Positions 8,440 to 18,374 of a stretch of 64,000 bases of DNA are shown piece by piece (position 1 is the stretch's first letter; each line of letters starts with the position of its first letter). The notes beneath the pieces are model-generated. The model did no database searches. It saw only the letters and a list, made by a program, of their open reading frames with translations, and was not told the origin of the DNA. The stretch is from Candidatus Rifleibacterium amylolyticum (GTDB taxonomy: Bacteria; Muiribacteriota; Ozemobacteria; Ozemobacterales; Ozemobacteraceae), in the NCBI GenBank assembly GCA_009917695.1, contig JAACJG010000015.1:49268-113267 (forward strand), in the 5' to 3' direction. The translations under genes were made by a program, and so were the position numbers.

Positions 8440-9405
8440 TCAGGGAACGAGGGGCGGGGCGGTTGCGGTAACGGCCTGATTTTCGGTCAATGGGGCTGCC
8501 TCAGTTAAGGCGGGGGTTGAATTCGCACCAGCTTTTGCGGCTGGAGTTTCTACTATGGCTGCTTTCTGGAGAGAAGCCTTATTTGTATTGGCTTCGGCTT
8601 TCGCCCGGGACCTAACCTTCTCTTTCCCTTTCGCTGTGTCATTGATTTTTGCTGGCGGAGCGGCATCAATCTCTTCGTAACCGCTCATAAATTCATCAAA
8701 GCTGGTTCTTTGACCTTCGATAACCATGATTCCGCTGCCTGAAGAAGGCTTTTCAGAACCGGTCTGCCGACTGCGCGGATCTGATTTGGCAACTCCACCA
8801 CTGGTAATACCAGTCTGAGCGATGCCGGAGTCAAAGCCTTCGGCCAGGTCACTGCCGCTGAAGCGGCCGGCAAGGAATTCGCGCGCCATTCTTCCCCAGG
8901 CGCTGTTGGGATCGACTTTGGCGTATTCGGTCAGGTATTTGCGGGTCAGACCGTCATCGCCAAGTCGATAGGAAATGCATGCCATGTTCCATAATGACTC
9001 ATAGTCAGCGCGGTCACGCTGCCAGGTCTGGGTATACCAGTAGAGAGCCTCGCGCGGCTGGCCGTTACGCATGCAGGTGACGGCAAGTTTGCGGGTAATC
9101 TTGGGAGAAGCCGGATTCTGGCGGTGATAGCGCATCAGCACCGGAATCATGCGCGGCGATTCGCTTTTCTGCATAATTCTCGGATGCAGAAGGTCATCGG
9201 GCTGCATCAGCTGGCGTTGGGGTTCGACATGGTACACTTTGGGCGCTACTGTCACCCGACGACGCGGACCTGAATCTTTCGGCAGGTTTTCCATTATAAA
9301 GTCGCCCTTATAACCGAGTTCCCTGACGAATTCATGCAGGTTCTGATCGGCGCTGACCGGCGCGCAAAGCAGTCCCAGCATTACAGGAATCAGAATTTTT
9401 TTCAT
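8440..9405 (-). CDS. Exported TPR-containing protein of unknown function
   Basis: 321 residues. A signal peptide covers 1-20 (ends PVSA). Residues about 100-185 form TPR-like helices, e.g. PREALYWYTQTW and LWNMACISYRLGDDGLTRKYLTEYAKVDP. The C-terminal 130 residues are low-complexity and rich in Ala, Lys, Thr and Ser, so probably disordered. Nothing suggests catalysis, so a periplasmic scaffold is a reasonable guess. It is divergently oriented to the lipoprotein gene at 9587 and shares a 181-bp intergenic region with it. A strong terminator lies just downstream. Confidence 0.7.
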   Translation of the reverse strand: MKKILIPVMLGLLCAPVSADQNLHEFVRELGYKGDFIMENLPKDSGPRRRVTVAPKVYHVEPQRQLMQPDDLLHPRIMQKSESPRMIPVLMRYHRQNPASPKITRKLAVTCMRNGQPREALYWYTQTWQRDRADYESLWNMACISYRLGDDGLTRKYLTEYAKVDPNSAWGRMAREFLAGRFSGSDLAEGFDSGIAQTGITSGGVAKSDPRSRQTGSEKPSSGSGIMVIEGQRTSFDEFMSGYEEIDAAPPAKINDTAKGKEKVRSRAKAEANTNKASLQKAAIVETPAAKAGANSTPALTEAAPLTENQAVTATAPPLVP

Positions 9406-9586
9406 ACAATTTCCTGAATTTAGTCTAGAAGCAAATAATGCTTCTGATTAGTTTTCGGCAGATTTCGCCAATTTTTCATCTATTTTTTTAGTTTATACTA
9501 TGATAAGCTGATAGACAATAGATTCTTGAGATGGAACAATTCTTGCAGTTCTTTTCCGGTTTGAGACTGTACAGGAGACAAATAAG

Positions 9587-10345
9587 ATGAAAAATAAGCT
9601 TGCAAACGTATTCAGACTCTTTCTGGCACTGGTTGCCGGCATCAGCGTATCGATTTTTCTGACCGGCTGCCCGGAAGGTGGCGGCGGTGGCGGTGGCGGT
9701 ACCCCTCCTGTTTACGTCGATCCGGTACATACGAGTTTCAGCCTGCAGCCTGCCCAGATTTACGAAACCGGCAGAGCTTATACTGTTTCAGCTCAGGTTC
9801 GCGAAACCCGTGGCGATGAGATAACGATCAATCTCATGCACACCTATCGCACTCTCACGACTAAAGCTGCCAATTCAACTAATCCCTATGCAGACACTTA
9901 TTACGACACCGAAACCAGCTACAATTACTACTCAGGCGTCCCAAAGCAGGTAAACTGCGACATGTTTATCCGCGGGAATCCTGGAACAATCGACGACACC
10001 ACAACACCCTCCTATACTTTTGGTGTCCTTAAAGGCTATGGAACGCGCACCATCAGAACTCAGGTCATGGTTGGTCGCGATGGAGAAAGCAAGCCGGCAA
10101 TCTTTAACGGACTGTTCATCCCCTACTCCGACTACCGAAGCTGGGTAATGAGCGGCAAGGTCGGAGTAAAATACTGGACCCGCCTCGAAGGTTATGATTA
10201 CAAGCTGAAAGATAATTATAACATCTATATTCCGCTCGAAATCTACTTCGCCGGCGCAATGCTGCCGTCAGGAGGCAGTACTAACCCATTCGACGACTCA
10301 GACTCTGAAATCATCGACAATCCTCACGACATTGGTTCCTGGTGA
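9587..10345 (+). CDS. Putative lipoprotein with poly-glycine linker
   Basis: 252 residues. The N-terminus has a basic start, a hydrophobic stretch and the lipobox LTGC, so Cys at about 28 should be lipidated after signal peptidase II cleavage. Directly after it is PEG followed by eight Gly residues, a flexible tether encoded by GGC/GGT codons. The remaining 210 residues are rich in Tyr, Thr and Asp, probably beta-structured, and match no family I know. An AGGAG ribosome site lies 8 bases upstream of the ATG. The gene stands alone, followed by a repeat-bearing intergenic region. Confidence 0.7.
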   Translation: MKNKLANVFRLFLALVAGISVSIFLTGCPEGGGGGGGGTPPVYVDPVHTSFSLQPAQIYETGRAYTVSAQVRETRGDEITINLMHTYRTLTTKAANSTNPYADTYYDTETSYNYYSGVPKQVNCDMFIRGNPGTIDDTTTPSYTFGVLKGYGTRTIRTQVMVGRDGESKPAIFNGLFIPYSDYRSWVMSGKVGVKYWTRLEGYDYKLKDNYNIYIPLEIYFAGAMLPSGGSTNPFDDSDSEIIDNPHDIGSW

Positions 10346-10699
10346 TGCTTTGGCTGATTGAAGAATGACTAATAACATACCTTGTTCATCGTTACGAGAG
10401 TCGGTAAGGGCGCAGGCAGGTTTCTCATGAGCGGAAACTTCGAGCCAGGCAGCTTTGACGCAAAGCCATAGCTAATCACAATTAGTTCTCGCCTGGGGAG
10501 AGTTGTAGCGAATGAGATTCTGCCGAGAGCCCGAGTATCAACTGTAAATGCAGTATAAAGCAGCAGAAATATTGTAAATACAATAAGATCGATTACGATT
10601 ACGATTACGATTACGAGCACGATAATACAGCTGGTTAAATGATGGCGAGGAGCCGATAAAGAGAATATACATGAGTGAGAGAAATAAGGAGAACAGAAG
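10346..10699. other. 354-bp intergenic region with hexamer repeats
   Basis: No convincing gene is seen here. The region holds the GATTAC array at 10591-10620 and otherwise unremarkable AT-rich sequence leading to the ribosome site AAGGAG at 10688-10693 of the next gene. Confidence 0.6.
10591..10620 (+). repeat. GATTAC hexamer tandem array
   Basis: Four perfect GATTAC units (10591-10614) are followed by GAGCAC (10615-10620). A related array with GATTAC, GATTAG and GAGCAC units lies at 52174-52203. It is non-coding in both places. Confidence 0.9.
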
Positions 10700-12013
10700 A
10701 TGAGAAGTATGCATCGAGTTCTGGTTCTTGGCCTGATGATTCTGGCGTTGTCGCCCGGTTTTGCGTTCAATACCGGCAACGCTCTGGTAAACGACATTTT
10801 TACGGCGCAGCGGGTCGATTCATGGCCCGGGCAGCCAACGCAGCCGACACCACCGACGCCACCGACCTATCCCGGCAACCCCAATTACCCGGGTAACCCC
10901 AATTATCCAGGCAACCCAGGTTATCCTGGCTATGAATCTCCGGATCATCTGTTTGAAAGTGGCAGAAACGCCTATTTTCAGGGAAACTACAGCTACTGCA
11001 TACAGCTGTTGAGACGCTTTTTAGAGCGCTATCCGCATGAATACCGCGCCGCAGAAGCAACTTTTATCGTTGCCGAAGCCTATCTCAACACTACTGATTA
11101 CGGTAACGCCCTTTATTATTACCGCCTTGTCAGCAGCAAGTATTCATACTTTCACCAGGCGGAACGCGCGACCTATTACATTGGTTACTGCCTGGTTAAG
11201 GTTTTTGATTACCGCAGTGCGATCAACGAGTTCAGAAACTTCATCGCCCGCTATCCATTCAGTGAATACGTCGATGACGCCTGGTTCGTCATTGGCATGA
11301 CCTACGAAAAACTCAACGACAAGGCCAGCGCAATCGCCGCCTACCAGAAAGTCGTTTATGAATTTCCGCAGTCAAGCTATTGCGAAGAAGCCAGACAACG
11401 CCTGGCAGCGTTACAGAACGGCAGTTCGACTCCAGGATATCCTGATTACAACCCGCCGCAGCCGGTTCCGGTGCCACCAAGCAACCCGGGTGGGACAGGA
11501 CAGCTCACTGACTATGATCTCTACAACCGCGCCCATAACGAATACATTGCCGGAAGCTTCAACAATGCCTTCATCTATTTTGATGAACTGCTCAAGCGCT
11601 TTCCGGGATCGATGTATGCCGATGACTCGATGTTCTGGAAAGCCCGCATCAGATACGACCAGCGCAATTACCTGCAGGCCATCAGGCTGTTCGAAGACTT
11701 CATGCGTTATTACCCGAATTCAGAAATGATGCCGGAAGCGACTTTCACACTGGCCCATTCGCAAAAAGAGCATGGCCGCATAAGCGTCGCCAACAGCCAG
11801 TATCTGCGCAAGGCTGCCAACAACTTTGCCTGGTTCCAGCAGAAATACCCGACCAACAGCTACGCTTCTGAAGCTCTTTTTCAGGCTGGCGAATGTTACG
11901 AAATACTCGGCGATGACCCGACTGCCGACAATTATTTCCGCAGAGCAATAGCTCTTTATCCAGACACGCCGGCTGCAATCAAATGTAAAGAGAAACTTGC
12001 CAAAATCTGGTAA
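10700..12013 (+). CDS. Exported TPR protein, BamD/YbgF-like
   Basis: 437 residues. A signal peptide covers 1-24. A Pro/Gly/Asn/Tyr linker at about 40-78 contains tandem YPGNPN units. Two sets of TPR helices follow, about 80-240 and 270-437, separated by a second Pro-rich linker. The repeats carry the typical LLRRFLERYPHEYRAAEATFIVAEAYL and YYPNSEMMPEATFTLAHS patterns of BamD/CpoB (YbgF)-type periplasmic proteins. Those act in outer-membrane assembly or Tol-Pal-linked envelope work; a similar role here is inference. No lipobox is visible. An AAGGAG ribosome site precedes the ATG and a terminator follows 13 bases after the stop. Confidence 0.75.
   Translation: MRSMHRVLVLGLMILALSPGFAFNTGNALVNDIFTAQRVDSWPGQPTQPTPPTPPTYPGNPNYPGNPNYPGNPGYPGYESPDHLFESGRNAYFQGNYSYCIQLLRRFLERYPHEYRAAEATFIVAEAYLNTTDYGNALYYYRLVSSKYSYFHQAERATYYIGYCLVKVFDYRSAINEFRNFIARYPFSEYVDDAWFVIGMTYEKLNDKASAIAAYQKVVYEFPQSSYCEEARQRLAALQNGSSTPGYPDYNPPQPVPVPPSNPGGTGQLTDYDLYNRAHNEYIAGSFNNAFIYFDELLKRFPGSMYADDSMFWKARIRYDQRNYLQAIRLFEDFMRYYPNSEMMPEATFTLAHSQKEHGRISVANSQYLRKAANNFAWFQQKYPTNSYASEALFQAGECYEILGDDPTADNYFRRAIALYPDTPAAIKCKEKLAKIW
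10868..10933 (+). repeat. 18-bp in-frame tandem repeat (YPGNPN)
   Basis: Three 18-bp units at 10868-10885, 10886-10903 and 10904-10921 encode YPGNPN, YPGNPN and YPGNPG, followed by a partial YPGY. The copies differ at third codon positions, so they are old rather than freshly slipped. Confidence 0.85.
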
Positions 12014-12026
12014 CAAAGCAACCTGT

Positions 12027-12055
12027 AAAAGCCCCCTTCATTGGGGGCTTTTTTA
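12027..12055 (+). terminator. Rho-independent terminator
   Basis: Stem AAAAGCCCCC / GGGGGCTTTT with loop TTCATT and a six-T run, placed 13 bases after the TPR gene. Confidence 0.92.
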
Positions 12056-12132
12056 TTTCCACCAGCTTTTTTGTTGTTGAAGGTTTAAATTTGTAGGGTT
12101 TGAGAGTAAAATGGCTTATACCGGTTGGGTTG

Positions 12133-12161
12133 TTGATTTCTAAATCCGGGCCTGATATAAC
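12133..12161 (+). promoter_or_regulatory. Predicted sigma-70 promoter for the alpha-2-macroglobulin gene
   Basis: TTGATT (12133-12138), a 17-base spacer and TATAAC (12156-12161), about 42 bases before the ATG at 12203. A ribosome site GGAGG lies at 12192-12196. Confidence 0.55.
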
Positions 12162-12202
12162 ACGTTAGAGATTACACTATCAGGTATCTTATGGAGGCTT
12201 GA

Positions 12203-15200
12203 ATGAAACATTGTTGTTACATTTCCCTTTTATTGATTTTTGCGCTGCTGTTCGCTTTTCCGGCACAGGCGCAGACCCGCGCCGATCTCTGGCGCCAGGT
12301 AGATGAGGCCAAGTCAAAAGGCCTGCCGCAGACTGCGATAGAGCATCTCAACAAGATTTATGAACTGGCGCAGAAGGAAAATAACATGGTAGATGCCGTT
12401 AAAGCTCTTTGCGACCGCATAGTTCAAGAAGGCAACATCCAGGGAAACAAACCCGAAGAACGCATAACCAGACTCGAAACCGAAATTGAATCGGCGGATG
12501 CCAAGGTTAAGCCACTGCTGAAAATAGTTCTGGCAAAATGGTACTGGCACTATTACAACCGCAATACCTACCGTTTCATCAACCGGTCACGCACCGAAGG
12601 ACTTGATGAAAAAGATTTCACCACCTGGGATCTGCCGAAACTTTTCGCGCACATCGGCAACCTCTATGAGAATGTTCTTAAAGAAGAAGAAACGCTCAAG
12701 GCCATTCCGATAAAGACGCTAAGTGGATTCCTTGAACCCGGTAATCAACCCGAGGGGCTGCGCCCGACTCTCTTTGACTTTTTTGCCCATGAGGCGCTGA
12801 CATTCTATATGGCCGACGCGCAGAGCGCCGCCCGGCCGACCACTGCCTTCGAAATCACCGTTGATTCGCCGGCTTTTGGCGATTTTGAAGCTTTCATGAA
12901 ATGGCAACCGGAAACGCTCGATACAGATTCATGCAATTTCAGAGCGGTCAAACTGCTGCAGCGCTTGATGAAAGCGGCTCAGGCAAGCGACAATCTCGAT
13001 GCCCTGCTCGACAACGACCTGATCAGACTGGCATGGGTTCGTCAGGTTGCCGTCGGCGACGATATTGCCAACACTTACATCAAACGCCTCGAAAGCTTCG
13101 CCAAAGCGCATGCTGCGCATGCCTATTCCGCAACGGCACTGGGCTATGCCGCACAGGAATACCAAAACCTCGGTGAGAACGTTAAAGCGGTTGAAACGGC
13201 TGAACAAGGGCAAAGCGCGCATCCGAACAGTTACGGCGCCAGTCTTTGCGCCAACCTGATCTCCACCATCAAGTCGCGTGAAGTCAGTTTTGAAACCGAG
13301 CGAGTCATTCTGCCTGAAGGCGGCCAGATTCGTGTCGCCTTCAGAAACATCGACAAGGTACATTTCAGGCTGCTGCCAAGAAAGACCGACGAACTCTTTC
13401 GAAAAAACAACTATTCGCCAGACAGCATACAGTATGATGACTACGCTGGCATTTTCAAGCGTAAAGCAGTCGAACAGTGGAGCGTAGATGTTTATCCGGG
13501 CAACGAATACAAACCGGCTGAAGCGCTGGTCGATCTGCCCAAGATGCAGCCTGGCCTTTATTACCTGGCCGCCAGTGTTAATGAAGATTTCAATGAGTCA
13601 CAGAATGCGCTGTTTGTGGCGCCCATCATTGTTACCAGGCTTGGCATGGTCGTGCGCAAGCGCGAAGGCACCCAGGAAATTTTCATTGTCAACAACGTAT
13701 CGGGCGAGCCAATGGAAGGCATCAAGGTGCAGGGCTATTCGCACGAATATGACAAAGGCTGGCGCCAGGTGCTCAGCGGCACTACCAATAAAGATGGTAT
13801 CGCCTCGTTCAATTCGAATCGCGGCAACGGCTTCTTCATAGCAGAACACAAAGGCCATACCATTTATAAGACCAGTGATTTCTACGCTTATCAGAGCAAT
13901 GATTTCTCTGCCGACACGCGGGTTTACTTCTTTACCGACCGTTCGATCTACCGGCCCGGACAGACAATATACTTCAAAGGTATAGTAGCAAGGCACGATA
14001 CGCGAACGAATGAATACAAAACACTTCCGGCCGGCACCAGCGTAAACGTTCTTTTGCGCGACCCCAACAGTCAGGAAGTTAAAAACGAGAACTTCAAGAC
14101 CAATGAATTCGGCTCGTTTTCAGGCACCTTCATCGCTCCAGCCGACCGTCTTACCGGCGCTTACACTATCTACTCGAACACTTTCCACAGCAGCACGATG
14201 GTGCGTGTCGAAGAATACAAACGACCAAAGTTCAAGGTCGATATAGATACTCCCACTCAGTCATTTCAGCTCGACAAGGTAGTTCAGCTGACCGGCCGGG
14301 CTATGGCCTATACCGGCGCCAAAATCGACGATGGCAAGGTTAAGTATCGTGTCGTGCGCGAAATTCGCTATCCGCCGTGGTGCTGGTGGTATTTCAATCC
14401 GGGCAGTTCGCAGGAGATCGCACACGGCACAACGGTTACCGACAAGAACGGTGAATTCGTAATCAGCTTTACCGCCCTGCCCGATCGCACGGTCAACAAG
14501 TCTGACGAGCCGATTTTCATTTATACGGTCTCAGCCGACGTAACCGATGGAACTGGCGAAACCCGCTCGAGCAAACAGACTGTGCGAATTGGTTATACCG
14601 CCCTCTCGCTCGAGCTTTCTGCCAGCGATGTTCAAGATGCCGGCAAGTCATTTCCGGTAAGCGTTAGAACGGCAACTCTCGACGGCAAAGGTATCGCCGG
14701 TGCCGGCAGTTTTCTGGTCTATGCGCTCAAGCAGCCGTCAAGAGCCTATCGCCAGAGTTACATTCGCAGCACTATTGTTGCGAAAAATGACAAGTCAAAC
14801 ATCAGAACCTGGGAAGAAGACAAGGTCGTTTTCGAACAGAGCTTCAACACAAGCATCGACGGCTTTTTCAACAGTGAACTCAAGCTGCCTGAGGGCGCTT
14901 ACCGCATCAAGGCACAGACGCGCGACCGCTACAACAACCCGGTTAACGCGATTTTCAACTTCATGGTAGTTGACAATGCCAGCGAAAACTTTTCGATCAA
15001 GGTTCCCTTCTTCTTCAGAGATATCACTGGTGCGCTCAAGCCTGGTGACACCTTTAAAGCATTCTGGGCGACCGGCTACGGCAAGGGCCCGGCTTATATC
15101 GAGATCGAACATCGCAAAAAGATCATTCAATCCTTCTGGACAGACGTAGACAAGGGAAAAGTGCATATCAGTCTGCCAGTCACCGAGCAGCACCGCGGCG

Positions 15201-18184
15201 GTTTCATTGTCAGAGTCATGCAGATAAAAGAGAACCGCGAGTATTTTCTGGCTCACACAGCCGTTGTCCCCTGGACCAACAAACAGCTGCAGCTCAAGTT
15301 CGCGCATATGACATCAAAGATGCAGCCGGCCCAGAAAAACACCTGGAAAATAGAGATCACTGGCGAAGAGGCAGAAAAGAATGCTATCGAAATGGTGGCA
15401 GCCATGTATGACGCCAGCCTCGATGCCTATGCCGCTCACAGCTGGATGTCGAGCTTTTCAGTGTTCTACAATGATTACAACCGCGTGTCGCCGCAGGGAT
15501 ACAACCAGGCACAAAGCCTGTATAACTGGCGAAATGATCTCAACCGTTATGCCGGCGTGGGCTATCGCTCTTACCCGCAGCTGCCCTCGAATATTCAGCA
15601 GGACCTGTTCGGTTACCATTATGGCTACGAGACCAAGAGCCTTCGCATGAGTCGCGGTGCGCCGCCGATGCCAAGTGCCATGGCGCCTCAGGCAATGATG
15701 GAAAGCGAAGGCATGGTCATGGAAAAGAGCAAGATGGAAATGGCCGATTCGTTTGCCAGTGATGAAGCAGTGGCCGGTGCCGCGCCGCAGGAGGCCAATG
15801 GCGGCGGCAGCGCCGACGATGCTCCAGCCGCAGAACCGGCCCCCGATCTCGACAAGGTCTCAGCACGCAGCAATCTTAATGAGACCGCCTTTTTCCAGCC
15901 ACACCTGACAATGGATGCGGACGGCAAAATTTCGGTGGAATTCACCATGCCGGAAGCCCTCACCACCTGGAAATTCATGGGCTTCGCACATGGCACTGCC
16001 CTGCAGTCCGGCCAGCTTATCGGCGAAACCGTGACCCAGAAAGACCTGATGGTGCAGCCGAATCCGCCGAGATTCATGCGCGAAGGCGACAAACTCGTCT
16101 TCACCGCAAAAGTTACCAACCTTTCAGATAAAGAGCAGAAGGGTCAGATTCGCCTGAAGCTGCAGGATACCATCACCGATGCCGATCGCAATGCCGAATT
16201 CAAGCTGAACAAACCAACCCTTGAGTTCAATGTTCCGGCCGGAGAATCACGGTCGTTTGGCTGGGAAATCAATGTTCCTGACACACCGGGTGTGGTTAAA
16301 TACACAGTTGTCGGTGCCACCAGCAATCTTTCGGACGGCGAAGAAGGCATGCTGCCGATACTTTCGCGGCATATCTTCGTTACCGAGTCACTGCCCCTGC
16401 CGATCAAAGGCCCGGAGACAAAGAAGTTCACTTTCAAGAAGCTGGTTGAATCGAAAAAATCCGACAGCCTCAAACATCAGGGCCTGACTGTAGAAGTCAC
16501 TTCGAATCCGGCCTGGTATGCAGTTCAGGCCTTGCCCTACCTCATCGAGTTCCCGCATGAATGTTCAGAGCAGATCTTCAACCGCATTTATGCCAACAGC
16601 CTGGCTTCGTTCATCGCAAACTCAGACCCAAAAATCAAGCGCGTATTCGACACCTGGAAAGCCGAAGCGGCCCAGGGCGGCAAGGCGCTGTTCTCGAACC
16701 TCGAAAAGAACGAGCATCTCAAATCGGTTACCCTGCTCGAGACCCCATGGGTTCTCGATGCCAAAAACGAGACCGAACAGAAACATAAAATCGGTATTCT
16801 GTTCGACCGCGCCCGTATCGATGCTGAACTCTCTCGTGGCAACAAGACCCTGGCCCAGATGCAGATGTCTGATGGCGGCTTCCCCTGGTTCCCGGGTGGA
16901 CGTGTCAATTCTTTCATCACGCTTTACATCATGACCGGCTTCGGCCGCATGCGCCATCTTGGCGTCGATGTCGATGTCGCCGTCGCGCTCAAATCGCTCA
17001 ATCATCTCGATGCCTGGATCAATCAGATCTATCGCGAGCTGCAGAGATACCCCGGCTGGGAAAAACGCGTTCACATCAGCCCGATAACTGCGCTTTATCT
17101 TTATGGCCGCAGTTTCTTCCTTAAGGAACGGCCGATACCCTCTGGAAGTAAGGAAGCAGTTAACTTCTTCATCGGTCAGGCAAAAGAGCACTGGCTCAAA
17201 GTTGGTTCGAGACTGGCTCAGGGGCACCTGGCTATCGCACTGCAGAGATTTGGCGACAAGCAGGTTCCGGCTGACATCGTAAAAAGCATCAAGGAACGCA
17301 GCGTTACCGACGAAGAGCTCGGCCGCTTCTGGCGTGAGAATGAGCTGTCTTTCTGGTGGTATCGTGCCGAAATCGAGACGCAGGCAGTCATGATCGAGAT
17401 GTTCGCTGAAGTCTCCAAGGATGCCGAGGCGGTCGAAGACTGCAAAATCTGGCTGCTCAAGCAGAAACAGACGCAAAACTGGAAAACCACCAAGGCAACC
17501 TCCGATGCCGTGTATGCGCTGCTGCTGCGTGGCACCAACCTGCTCGCATCTGACAAGCTGGTTAAGGTTCTGCTTGGCGGCGAAGAGGTCAAGCCTGAGC
17601 GCGTCGAAGCCGGCACCGGCTATTACCAGAAGATCTTTGCCGGATCAGAAGTTAAGCCTGAAATGGGTAACATCGAGATGGTCAAAGAAGATGAAGGAAT
17701 TGCCTGGGGCGCCGTTCACTGGCAGTATCTCGAAGACATGAGCAAGGTAACGCCGCACGAGACGAACCTCAAGCTCAAGAAATCGCTGTTCGTCAAACAG
17801 AATACCGACAAGGGCCCGACCATTACTCCGGTTAAGGGCGCGTTGAAGGTTGGCGACCTGCTGGTTGTTCGCATCGAGCTGCGCACTGACCGCGACATGG
17901 AATACGTTCATATGAAAGACCAGCGCGGCAGCGGCATGGAGCCGGTCAACGTGATTTCGCGTTACAAGTATCAGGACGGCCTGGCTTATTACGAAGCGAC
18001 CAAGGATACCGCTACGCATTTCTACATCGATTATCTGCCCAAGGGCACTTACGTGTTCGAATACGAGCTGCGTGTGCAGCATCAGGGAACTTATCAGAGC
18101 GGCATGGCCGAGATTCAGTGCATGTATGCGCCAGAATTCAACAGCCATTCTGAAAGCTTCGTGATGCAGGTCACCGACAAGTAA
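12203..18184 (+). CDS. Giant alpha-2-macroglobulin family protein with thioester motif
   Basis: 1993 residues. A signal peptide covers 1-23 (ends AQAQ) with no lipobox Cys. An N-terminal helical/TPR-like part spans about 25-350. MG domains follow, with the typical FTDRSIYRPGQTIYFKG of the MG2 region at about 576-592. A Met/Ala/Asp-rich low-complexity stretch at about 1150-1220 is a bait-region candidate. The A2M domain WKFMGFAHG...MVQPNPPRFMREGD follows near 1255. The thioester signature is ECSEQ, Cys1454-Gln1457, followed by an alpha/alpha-toroid (TED) domain and a C-terminal MG domain. Such proteins trap proteases covalently in the periplasm. They often pair with PBP1C, which is absent here. 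The gene is flanked by terminators on both sides and so is monocistronic. Confidence 0.88.
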   Translation: MKHCCYISLLLIFALLFAFPAQAQTRADLWRQVDEAKSKGLPQTAIEHLNKIYELAQKENNMVDAVKALCDRIVQEGNIQGNKPEERITRLETEIESADAKVKPLLKIVLAKWYWHYYNRNTYRFINRSRTEGLDEKDFTTWDLPKLFAHIGNLYENVLKEEETLKAIPIKTLSGFLEPGNQPEGLRPTLFDFFAHEALTFYMADAQSAARPTTAFEITVDSPAFGDFEAFMKWQPETLDTDSCNFRAVKLLQRLMKAAQASDNLDALLDNDLIRLAWVRQVAVGDDIANTYIKRLESFAKAHAAHAYSATALGYAAQEYQNLGENVKAVETAEQGQSAHPNSYGASLCANLISTIKSREVSFETERVILPEGGQIRVAFRNIDKVHFRLLPRKTDELFRKNNYSPDSIQYDDYAGIFKRKAVEQWSVDVYPGNEYKPAEALVDLPKMQPGLYYLAASVNEDFNESQNALFVAPIIVTRLGMVVRKREGTQEIFIVNNVSGEPMEGIKVQGYSHEYDKGWRQVLSGTTNKDGIASFNSNRGNGFFIAEHKGHTIYKTSDFYAYQSNDFSADTRVYFFTDRSIYRPGQTIYFKGIVARHDTRTNEYKTLPAGTSVNVLLRDPNSQEVKNENFKTNEFGSFSGTFIAPADRLTGAYTIYSNTFHSSTMVRVEEYKRPKFKVDIDTPTQSFQLDKVVQLTGRAMAYTGAKIDDGKVKYRVVREIRYPPWCWWYFNPGSSQEIAHGTTVTDKNGEFVISFTALPDRTVNKSDEPIFIYTVSADVTDGTGETRSSKQTVRIGYTALSLELSASDVQDAGKSFPVSVRTATLDGKGIAGAGSFLVYALKQPSRAYRQSYIRSTIVAKNDKSNIRTWEEDKVVFEQSFNTSIDGFFNSELKLPEGAYRIKAQTRDRYNNPVNAIFNFMVVDNASENFSIKVPFFFRDITGALKPGDTFKAFWATGYGKGPAYIEIEHRKKIIQSFWTDVDKGKVHISLPVTEQHRGGFIVRVMQIKENREYFLAHTAVVPWTNKQLQLKFAHMTSKMQPAQKNTWKIEITGEEAEKNAIEMVAAMYDASLDAYAAHSWMSSFSVFYNDYNRVSPQGYNQAQSLYNWRNDLNRYAGVGYRSYPQLPSNIQQDLFGYHYGYETKSLRMSRGAPPMPSAMAPQAMMESEGMVMEKSKMEMADSFASDEAVAGAAPQEANGGGSADDAPAAEPAPDLDKVSARSNLNETAFFQPHLTMDADGKISVEFTMPEALTTWKFMGFAHGTALQSGQLIGETVTQKDLMVQPNPPRFMREGDKLVFTAKVTNLSDKEQKGQIRLKLQDTITDADRNAEFKLNKPTLEFNVPAGESRSFGWEINVPDTPGVVKYTVVGATSNLSDGEEGMLPILSRHIFVTESLPLPIKGPETKKFTFKKLVESKKSDSLKHQGLTVEVTSNPAWYAVQALPYLIEFPHECSEQIFNRIYANSLASFIANSDPKIKRVFDTWKAEAAQGGKALFSNLEKNEHLKSVTLLETPWVLDAKNETEQKHKIGILFDRARIDAELSRGNKTLAQMQMSDGGFPWFPGGRVNSFITLYIMTGFGRMRHLGVDVDVAVALKSLNHLDAWINQIYRELQRYPGWEKRVHISPITALYLYGRSFFLKERPIPSGSKEAVNFFIGQAKEHWLKVGSRLAQGHLAIALQRFGDKQVPADIVKSIKERSVTDEELGRFWRENELSFWWYRAEIETQAVMIEMFAEVSKDAEAVEDCKIWLLKQKQTQNWKTTKATSDAVYALLLRGTNLLASDKLVKVLLGGEEVKPERVEAGTGYYQKIFAGSEVKPEMGNIEMVKEDEGIAWGAVHWQYLEDMSKVTPHETNLKLKKSLFVKQNTDKGPTITPVKGALKVGDLLVVRIELRTDRDMEYVHMKDQRGSGMEPVNVISRYKYQDGLAYYEATKDTATHFYIDYLPKGTYVFEYELRVQHQGTYQSGMAEIQCMYAPEFNSHSESFVMQVTDK

Positions 18185-18205
18185 GCTACTATCGCCTGCT
18201 TAATC

Positions 18206-18243
18206 AAGCCCGGGTATGCGCACTGCATACCCGGGCTTTTTTG
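18206..18243 (+). terminator. Rho-independent terminator
   Basis: Stem AAGCCCGGGTATGC / GCATACCCGGGCTT with a short CGCACT-type loop and a six-T tail, 22 bases after the alpha-2-macroglobulin stop. Confidence 0.93.
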
Positions 18244-18374
18244 TGGTCAGGTAATTTGTTTTTTAATGTAAGCTTTCGGCTGATCAGATCACTTTTTTGC
18301 CTGAAGTTTCATCTTCTGTTAAAATGCTTCGGCTTAGTGATTTTTAATGGGCACTGAATCTGAAAGGACTGGTT

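Noticed and set aside
16622..17476. A 284-codon minus-strand frame.
   Set aside because: It lies inside the alpha-2-macroglobulin gene, which continues intact on the other strand.
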